From Halorarius litoreus (GTDB taxonomy: Archaea; Halobacteriota; Halobacteria; Halobacteriales; Haloarculaceae): a stretch of DNA of 64,000 bases. The stretch spans positions 3,410,001 through 3,474,000 of the forward strand of contig NZ_CP101454.1 of the NCBI RefSeq assembly GCF_024362405.1, read 5' to 3'. Shown in pieces: positions 58,307 through 64,000 of the stretch (position 1 is the stretch's first letter; every line of letters starts with the position of its first letter). The notes under the pieces were generated by a model. The model was given only the letters and a program-made list of their open reading frames with translations, was not told where the DNA came from and made no database searches. The translations under genes were made by a program, and so were the position numbers.

Positions 58307-59224
58307 ATGACTGGTGAGGCACCTACCCCTGGCGAGGCCGACCCGCTCTCGCTCGGCGGTGTCGTCCCCCCGACGGTGACCGCGTTCCACGACGACGAGT
58401 CGCTGGACGCCGAGACGACCGCCGCTCACGCGCGGTTCGTCGTCGACGGCGGCGCCTCGGGTGTGTTCCCGCTCGGCACGAACGGCGAGTTCCCCCTCCT
58501 CTCGACGGCAGAACGTGAGACGGTCGTGGAAGCCGTCGTCGACGAAGTTGGCGACGAGGTACCCGTCATCGCCGGCGTCGGGGCCGAGAGCACCCGCGAG
58601 ACGGTCGCGAACGCCGAGGCCGCGGTCGACGCCGGGGGCGACGGCATCGTCGTCGTCACGCCGTACTACTTCCCGCTCGACCACGACGGCGCCGTCCAGC
58701 ACTACGAACGGGTCATCGACGCTGTGGACGTCCCGGTGTACGTCTACCACATCCCGAGCAAGACGGGTAACGCGCTGTCGCTCGACACCGTCGACGCGCT
58801 CGCGGCCCTCGGCATCGCCGGCATCAAGGACTCCAGCAAGGACGTCCCGTGGCTCGGGCAGGCCATCGACGCCCACCCCGAGCTGACGTTCCTCGCGGGC
58901 TCCGACTCGCTGCTGTTCACCGGCCTGCAGGTCGGCTGTACCGGGATGGTGAGCGCCGTCGCCAACGTCTACCCCGACCTCGTCTGTGCCCTCTACGAAG
59001 CGTACGACGACGGCGACCGCGACCGCGCTCGCGAACTGCAGAGTCGCGTGTACGACGTGCGTGACGCGCTGAAGCGCGGCCCCTACATGGCTGGCGTGAA
59101 GACCGCACTCGGCCTCCGCGACGACGCGCCCGACTGTGGTCCGCTCCGCAGCCCCCTCCGACGCATGGCCGACGAGGACCGCGACGCGCTCGCCGCCGAC
59201 CTCCGCGACCTGGACCTGCTGTAA
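58307..59224 (+). CDS. kdgA: 2-keto-3-deoxygluconate (KDG) aldolase, DHDPS superfamily
   Basis: 305-aa TIM-barrel aldolase. GVFPLGTNGEFPLLSTAERE (about 52-71) is the DHDPS-family substrate loop, Tyr147 in YVYHIPSKTG is the acid/base, and Lys174 in AGIKDSSKD forms the Schiff base. It cleaves KDG (or KDPG) to pyruvate and glyceraldehyde (or its 3-phosphate). The neighbours gdh and gad, which produce gluconate and KDG, fix the pathway assignment over dihydrodipicolinate synthesis. An earlier ATG at 58280 adds nine residues and cannot be excluded. Confidence 0.88.
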   Translation: MTGEAPTPGEADPLSLGGVVPPTVTAFHDDESLDAETTAAHARFVVDGGASGVFPLGTNGEFPLLSTAERETVVEAVVDEVGDEVPVIAGVGAESTRETVANAEAAVDAGGDGIVVVTPYYFPLDHDGAVQHYERVIDAVDVPVYVYHIPSKTGNALSLDTVDALAALGIAGIKDSSKDVPWLGQAIDAHPELTFLAGSDSLLFTGLQVGCTGMVSAVANVYPDLVCALYEAYDDGDRDRARELQSRVYDVRDALKRGPYMAGVKTALGLRDDAPDCGPLRSPLRRMADEDRDALAADLRDLDLL

Positions 59225-59275
59225 CCGCACGGCTTAGTACCGCTCGCTGACCAACCTCCCCCAACGAACCACTAC

Positions 59276-60967
59276 ATGACTCCCGAACGCGCCTGGTGGA
59301 AGGAAGCCATCGTCTATCAGATATACCCGCAGAGTTTCAACGACACCGACGGCGACGGCGTCGGCGACATCGAGGGCATCATCGAGCAGCTCGACTACCT
59401 CGATGCCCTCGACATCGACGTCGTCTGGCTCAACCCCGTCTACGAGTCACCGCACCACGACGACGGGTACGACGTCAGCGACTACCGCGCCATCCGCGAG
59501 GAGTACGGTACGATGGAGCAGTGGGAGGAACTGCTCGACGGCCTCCACGACCGCGACATCAGGCTCATCATGGACCTCGTGGTCAACCACACCTCGGACG
59601 AACACGAGTGGTTCGTCGCCGCTCGCGAGCAAGACCCCGAGTTCGAGGACTACTACGTCTGGAAGGACGGCCACGCGGCCGAAGACGCCACCGACAGCCC
59701 GGGGCCCGCCGACCGCACCCCGCCGAACAACTGGGAGTCGGCGTTCGGCGGCTCCGCGTGGCAGTGGGACGACGAAGTCGGGCAGTACTACCTCCACCTG
59801 TTCGACGAACACCAGCCCGACCTCGACTGGGAGAACACTGACGTACGGGACGACGTCTACGAGATGATGAACTGGTGGCTCGACAAGGGCATCGACGGTT
59901 TCCGCCTCGACGTCATCAACCTCATCTCCAAACCCCAAGAGTACCCCGACGGCTCGCCGCACACGGACTGGGTCGGCATCGAGCACTTCTCGCGGGGCCC
60001 GCGGCTCGTCGAGTTCCTCGACGAGATGAACGACGAGACGTTCGCGGGCCGCGACACGATGACCGTCGGCGAGATGGCCGCGCTCCAGTTGGCCGACGCC
60101 GGCGACTACGTCGGCGCGGACGGTCCGCTCGACATGGTGTTCCACTTCGACCACGTCACGCTCGACTACGACGACGAGGACGGCTGGTGGACCGTCGTCG
60201 ACTGGGACCTCACCGACCTGAAGCAGGTCGTCACGAACTGGCAGACCGGGCTCGACGACGGCTGGAACGCCGTCTACCTCGGCAACCACGACCAGCCACG
60301 TATCGTCTCGCGGTTCGGCGACGACGGCGCCTACAGAGAGGAGTCGGCGAAACTGCTCGCGACCTACCTGCTAACGCTCCGGGGCACGCCGTTCCTCTTC
60401 CAGGGCGACGAGATCGGCATGACGAACTACCCGTGGGAGACGCTGGCAGAACAGGAGGACGCCCAGACGGTCGGTCGGGTGAAGGCGGCCATCGAGGCCG
60501 GCGACATCGAGGGGTTCGACGAGGTCAAGGAACTCGTCCGCTACCGATCGCGAGACAACTCGCGGACGCCGATGCAGTGGGACGCGAGCGAGCACGCGGG
60601 CTTCACGACAGGCGACCCGTGGCTCCCGGTCAATCCGAACCACGAGTCGGTGAACGTCGCCGCCGAGCGCGACCGCGAGGACGGCATCCTCGCGTACTAC
60701 CGTGAGCTCATCGACCTCCGCCACGAGACTGACGCGCTCGTCTACGGCGAGTACGAACTCCTGCTTCCCGAGGACGAGCAGGTGTTCGCCTACACGCGCA
60801 CGCTCGACGACGACGAGTTCCTCGTCGCGCTGAACTTCAGCGACGCGGCGGCGACGGTCGACCTGCCGCTTGACGACGCCCGCCTCGTCGTCGGCAACTA
60901 CGACGACGAGCCGACCGGGGAACCGACCACGCTCCGACCGTACGAGGCGCGGGTGTACCGGCGCTGA
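59276..60967 (+). CDS. alpha-glucosidase / oligo-1,6-glucosidase-like GH13 enzyme (copy 1)
   Basis: 563 aa. GH13 regions: DLVVNHTSDEHEWF (about 101-113), catalytic nucleophile Asp212 in GFRLDVINL, acid/base Glu266 in MTVGEMAAL, and Asp339 in GNHDQPRIVSRFG, the transition-state stabiliser. DVINLISK downstream of the nucleophile is usual for the oligo-1,6-glucosidase/alpha-glucosidase group and not for alpha-amylases. It has no signal peptide, so it acts on imported oligosaccharides. It hydrolyses maltose, isomaltose or sucrose-like alpha-glucosides to glucose for gdh. The next paralogue starts on its stop codon (TGATG). Confidence 0.9.
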   Translation: MTPERAWWKEAIVYQIYPQSFNDTDGDGVGDIEGIIEQLDYLDALDIDVVWLNPVYESPHHDDGYDVSDYRAIREEYGTMEQWEELLDGLHDRDIRLIMDLVVNHTSDEHEWFVAAREQDPEFEDYYVWKDGHAAEDATDSPGPADRTPPNNWESAFGGSAWQWDDEVGQYYLHLFDEHQPDLDWENTDVRDDVYEMMNWWLDKGIDGFRLDVINLISKPQEYPDGSPHTDWVGIEHFSRGPRLVEFLDEMNDETFAGRDTMTVGEMAALQLADAGDYVGADGPLDMVFHFDHVTLDYDDEDGWWTVVDWDLTDLKQVVTNWQTGLDDGWNAVYLGNHDQPRIVSRFGDDGAYREESAKLLATYLLTLRGTPFLFQGDEIGMTNYPWETLAEQEDAQTVGRVKAAIEAGDIEGFDEVKELVRYRSRDNSRTPMQWDASEHAGFTTGDPWLPVNPNHESVNVAAERDREDGILAYYRELIDLRHETDALVYGEYELLLPEDEQVFAYTRTLDDDEFLVALNFSDAAATVDLPLDDARLVVGNYDDEPTGEPTTLRPYEARVYRR

Positions 60968-62688
60968 TGGCCACCAACAGCACAGACACGACGGGCGAGG
61001 ACACAGAGGTGACGACCGAGAGCTTCGACCGCGCGTGGTGGAAGGAGGCGGTCGTCTACCAGATCTACCCGTGGAGCTTCAACGACTCCGACGGCGATGG
61101 CGTCGGCGACATCCAGGGTATCATCGAGAAACTCGACTACCTCGACGACCTCGGTGTCGACGTCGTCTGGCTCAACCCAGTCTACGAGTCCCCACAGATA
61201 GACAACGGCTACGACATCGCGGACTACCAGGCCATCCACGAGGAGTTCGGCACCATCGAGGACTGGGAGGCGCTGCTGGAGGGCCTGCACGCACGCGACA
61301 TGAAGCTCATCATGGACCTCGTCGTCAACCACACCTCCTCGGCCCACGAGTGGTTCGTCGAATCCCGGGCGAACCCCGACGGCGAGTACGGCGACTACTA
61401 CATCTGGGTCGACGGCGACCCGGACGAGTACCCGAACAACTGGGAGTCCTTCTTCGGTGGGCCGGCGTGGACCTACGACGAGCAGCGCGAGGCGTGGTAC
61501 CTCCACCTCTTTCACTCGGAGCAGCCGGATCTGAACTGGGAGAACCCGGACCTCCGCGAGGACGTCTACGAGATGATGAACTGGTGGCTGGAGAAGGGAA
61601 TCGACGGCTTCCGCCTCGACGTCATCAACCTCATCTCCAAACCCGACGACCTGCCGGACGGCGACCCGGACAGCGACCTCTGGACGGGCGGTGGCCACTA
61701 CATCAACGGCCCCAACATCTTCAAACATCTCGGCGAGATGCACGACCGGACCTTCTCGAACTACGACACCATGACCGTCGGCGAGATGGCGACGGTCGAC
61801 GTCGCGGAGGCCCGCGACTACACGGGCGTCAACGGCCCGCTCGACATGGTGTTCAACTTCGATCACCTCCGGCTCGACTTCGGGCCCGAGGGCCGCTGGG
61901 ACGTCGGCGAGTGGTCGCTCGTCGAACTGAAGGAGACGCTCGGCGAGTGGCAGACCGGCCTCCTCTCAGAGGGTTGGCCGAGCGTCTTCTTCGAGAACCA
62001 CGACCAGCCGCGGTCGGTCTCGCGGTTCTGCGAGGACGACCGCTACCACCGCGAAGCCGCCACCCTGCTCGCCACGGTCCTGCTCACCCTGCGTGGGACG
62101 CCGTACATCTACCAGGGCGAGGAGCTGGGGATGACCAACACCTCCTTCGAGAGTCTATCGGAGGTTCGTGACGTCGACACCATCCAGAACGTCCGCGAGG
62201 AGATGGATCGGCGAGGCATCGAGACGTACGAGGAGTTCCGGGACGTCGTCGAGTACCGATCGCGCGACAACGCCCGGACGCCGATGCAGTGGGATGCGAG
62301 CGAGCACGCCGGCTTCACCGACGGCGAGCCGTGGATGCCGACCAACGACAACTACGAACAGCTCAACGTCGAGGAGGAACGGACCGACCCTGACTCGGTC
62401 TGGCACTACTACCGTGAGCTCATCGACCTCCGCCACGAGCGGAACGTCCTCGTCTACGGCGACTACAAGGACCAGCTACCCGACGACGAGGCGGTGTGGG
62501 CGTACACCCGCTGGTCGGGCGAGGAGAACCTCCTCGTCGTGTGTAACTTCGCGGCCGAACCGATCCAGCGACCGAATCCAGTCGACGCGACGGGCACGCT
62601 CATCACGAGCAACTACGACGACGCCCCAGTCGACCTCGGGCCGCTGGAGCTCCGCCCCTACGAGGCGCGGGTGTACGACCTCCAGTAG
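60967..62688 (+). CDS. alpha-glucosidase / oligo-1,6-glucosidase-like GH13 enzyme (copy 2)
   Basis: 573 aa, clearly a tandem paralogue of the preceding gene (long shared blocks such as EMMNWWLEKGIDGFRLDVIN and LISKP, and ARTPMQWDASEHAGFTDGEP). Catalytic Asp218, Glu273 and Asp346 are intact. It differs in an N-terminal hydrophilic 20-residue extension and in the loop before FFGGPAWTY. The 1-nt overlap of stop and start (TGATG) means coupled translation. Two linked copies suggest division of labour between linkages, such as alpha-1,4 and alpha-1,6. Confidence 0.9.
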   Translation: MATNSTDTTGEDTEVTTESFDRAWWKEAVVYQIYPWSFNDSDGDGVGDIQGIIEKLDYLDDLGVDVVWLNPVYESPQIDNGYDIADYQAIHEEFGTIEDWEALLEGLHARDMKLIMDLVVNHTSSAHEWFVESRANPDGEYGDYYIWVDGDPDEYPNNWESFFGGPAWTYDEQREAWYLHLFHSEQPDLNWENPDLREDVYEMMNWWLEKGIDGFRLDVINLISKPDDLPDGDPDSDLWTGGGHYINGPNIFKHLGEMHDRTFSNYDTMTVGEMATVDVAEARDYTGVNGPLDMVFNFDHLRLDFGPEGRWDVGEWSLVELKETLGEWQTGLLSEGWPSVFFENHDQPRSVSRFCEDDRYHREAATLLATVLLTLRGTPYIYQGEELGMTNTSFESLSEVRDVDTIQNVREEMDRRGIETYEEFRDVVEYRSRDNARTPMQWDASEHAGFTDGEPWMPTNDNYEQLNVEEERTDPDSVWHYYRELIDLRHERNVLVYGDYKDQLPDDEAVWAYTRWSGEENLLVVCNFAAEPIQRPNPVDATGTLITSNYDDAPVDLGPLELRPYEARVYDLQ

Positions 62689-62722
62689 TCGAATCGGGTG
62701 CCGCACCAAGCGTCGCAAAACA

Positions 62723-62740
62723 TTTACTACAGTTCGAGTT
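62723..62740 (+). promoter_or_regulatory. TrmB-like site in the gad promoter
   Basis: TTTACT-ACAGTTC-GAGTT at 62723-62740 fits the reported Halobacterium TrmB site TACT-N7/8-GAGTA at every position but the last. It is the best match of the three TTTACT sites in the window and lies 13 nt before the ATG of gad at 62753. It therefore overlaps the promoter. Confidence 0.55.
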
Positions 62741-62752
62741 AAAATGCAGCCC

Positions 62753-63991
62753 ATGACGAGGGACTACGCCGGGCTGCACGACCCGAACGCCGAGTACACG
62801 ATGCGAGAACTATCGTCGGAGACAATGGGCGTTACGGCGAAGCGCGGCGGCGGGCGCGACGTCGAGATCACGGACGTCCAGACGACGATGGTCGACGGGA
62901 ACTTCCCGTGGACGCTCGTGCGCGTCTACACCGACGCCGGCATCGTCGGCACCGGCGAAGCGTACTGGGGCGCGGGCGTCCCGGAACTCATCGAGCGCAT
63001 GAAGCCGTTCGTCGTCGGCGAGAACCCGCTCGACATCGACCGCCTCTACGAGCACCTCGTCCAGAAGATGTCAGGCGAGGGCTCGGTGGAAGGCGTCACC
63101 GTGACGGCCATCGCGGGCATCGAGATCGCCCTGCACGACCTCGCGGGCAAGATTCTGGAGGTGCCCGCCTACCAGCTCCTCGGCGGGAAGTATCGCGACG
63201 AGGTTCGCGTCTACTGTGACTGCCACACCGAGGACGAAGCCGACCCTGAAGCCTGCGCTGACGAGGCCGAGCGCGTCGTCGAGGACCTCGGCTACGACGC
63301 CCTGAAGTTCGACCTCGACGTCCCGAGCGGCCACGAGAAGGACCGCGCGAACCGGCATCTCCGACCCGGCGAGATTCGCCACAAGGCCGAAATCGTCGAG
63401 CAGGTCACCGAACGCGTGAAGGACCGCGCGGACGTGGCGTTCGACTGCCACTGGACGTTCTCTGGGGGCTCGGCCAAGCGACTGGCCGCCGCCATCGAGG
63501 ACTACGACGTGTGGTGGCTCGAAGACCCCATCCCGCCGGAGAACCTCGAGGTGCAGGAGGAGGTCACGAAGTCCACGCTCACGCCCATCACCGTCGGCGA
63601 GAACCGCTATCGTGTCACGGAGCTCCGCCGTCTCATCGAGAACCAGGCCGTCGACATCGTCGCACCCGACATGCCCAAGGTCGGTGGGATGCGCGAGACC
63701 CGGAAGATAGCCGACGTCGCCAACCAGTACTACGTGCCGGTGGCGATGCACAACGTCTCCTCACCCGTGGCGACGATGGCGAGCGCGCACGTCGGGACTG
63801 CCATCCCGAACTCGCTCGCCGTCGAGTACCACTCCTACGAACTCGGCTGGTGGGGCGACCTCGTCGAGGAGACGGTCATCGAGGACGGCTACATCACCAT
63901 CCCCGAGGAGCCGGGGCTCGGCGTGACGCTCGACATGGATACGGTCGAGGCGCACATGGTCGACGGCGAGACCCTCTTCGACGAGGCGTAA
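62753..63991 (+). CDS. gad: gluconate dehydratase (Gad), enolase superfamily
   Basis: 412 aa from ATG 62753 (MTRDYAGLHDPNAEYTMREL); an ATG three codons earlier is also possible. Enolase-superfamily ligands are Asp231 (FDCHW), Glu257 (WWLEDPI) and Glu283 (VGENRY). His233 and His333 (AMHNVSSP) are candidate general acid/base residues. The start and length agree with the Haloferax gluconate dehydratase that I recall. It converts gluconate to KDG, which feeds the aldolase. It follows the alpha-glucosidases by 64 bp but has its own TACT...GAGT site, so it can be transcribed separately. Confidence 0.9.
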   Translation: MTRDYAGLHDPNAEYTMRELSSETMGVTAKRGGGRDVEITDVQTTMVDGNFPWTLVRVYTDAGIVGTGEAYWGAGVPELIERMKPFVVGENPLDIDRLYEHLVQKMSGEGSVEGVTVTAIAGIEIALHDLAGKILEVPAYQLLGGKYRDEVRVYCDCHTEDEADPEACADEAERVVEDLGYDALKFDLDVPSGHEKDRANRHLRPGEIRHKAEIVEQVTERVKDRADVAFDCHWTFSGGSAKRLAAAIEDYDVWWLEDPIPPENLEVQEEVTKSTLTPITVGENRYRVTELRRLIENQAVDIVAPDMPKVGGMRETRKIADVANQYYVPVAMHNVSSPVATMASAHVGTAIPNSLAVEYHSYELGWWGDLVEETVIEDGYITIPEEPGLGVTLDMDTVEAHMVDGETLFDEA

Positions 63992-64000
63992 CGCCACCGA

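Overview
The window is chromosomal DNA from a halophilic archaeon (class Halobacteria). The base composition is very GC-rich and the predicted proteins are strongly acidic. Archaeal information-processing genes are present (RpoL/Rpo11, TFB, FEN-1, GatC/GatA). Secreted proteins carry Tat or lipobox signals and PGF-CTERM tails. Many genes start at GTG or ATG with a TATA-like box only about 25-35 nt upstream, as expected for leaderless haloarchaeal transcripts. Genus cannot be decided from the sequence alone. No rRNA, tRNA, CRISPR array, transposase or integrase was found.

Layout. 0.1-6 kb: menaquinone genes menB, menA, menC and menE, then an NRDE protein and a small winged-helix regulator. 6-12 kb, mostly minus strand: a Ca2+/Na+ antiporter and a fatty-acid degradation group (MaoC hydratase, PaaI thioesterase, HADH/ECH fusion, acyl-CoA ligase), then rpoL. 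12-17 kb is an eroded stretch: a CPBP protease and an ornithine-cyclodeaminase relative are both split by frameshifts, among small zinc-finger ORFs, inverted repeats, a large blue-copper protein, hisF and a DUF5519 gene. 17-26 kb is core metabolism and information: purL, a lipoprotein, PHP and asparagine-synthase-like genes, NUDIX, tfb, gatC-gatA and a phosphoesterase. 26-31 kb, minus strand: an acyl-CoA dehydrogenase, alpha/beta-hydrolase and regulator operon, an R2lox-type diiron protein and an enoyl-CoA hydratase.

31-34.7 kb holds three tandem paralogous secreted PGF-CTERM proteins of unknown function, each with its own TATA-like box. This is the most distinctive unexplained locus. 34.7-39.7 kb: a branched-chain amino acid ABC operon (livJ-H-M-G, no livF seen) and an SDR. 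39.7-47.9 kb: photolyase next to superoxide dismutase, a P-loop ATPase pair, a soluble histidine kinase, an MBL hydrolase, a presenilin-like protease, a structured intergenic segment and an intact ornithine-cyclodeaminase relative. 48-53.8 kb: an MFS exporter behind a perfect palindrome, small proteins, FEN-1 and BolA.

53.8-64 kb is a sugar-catabolism island: a TrmB-type regulator, GfcR-type regulator, glucose dehydrogenase, HAD phosphatase, KDG aldolase, two alpha-glucosidases and gluconate dehydratase. Together these would take alpha-glucosides to glucose, gluconate, KDG and then pyruvate plus glyceraldehyde (or, with a kinase encoded elsewhere, KDPG), which is the modified Entner-Doudoroff route of haloarchaea. 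Three promoters in this island share a TTTACT core that may be the common regulatory site.
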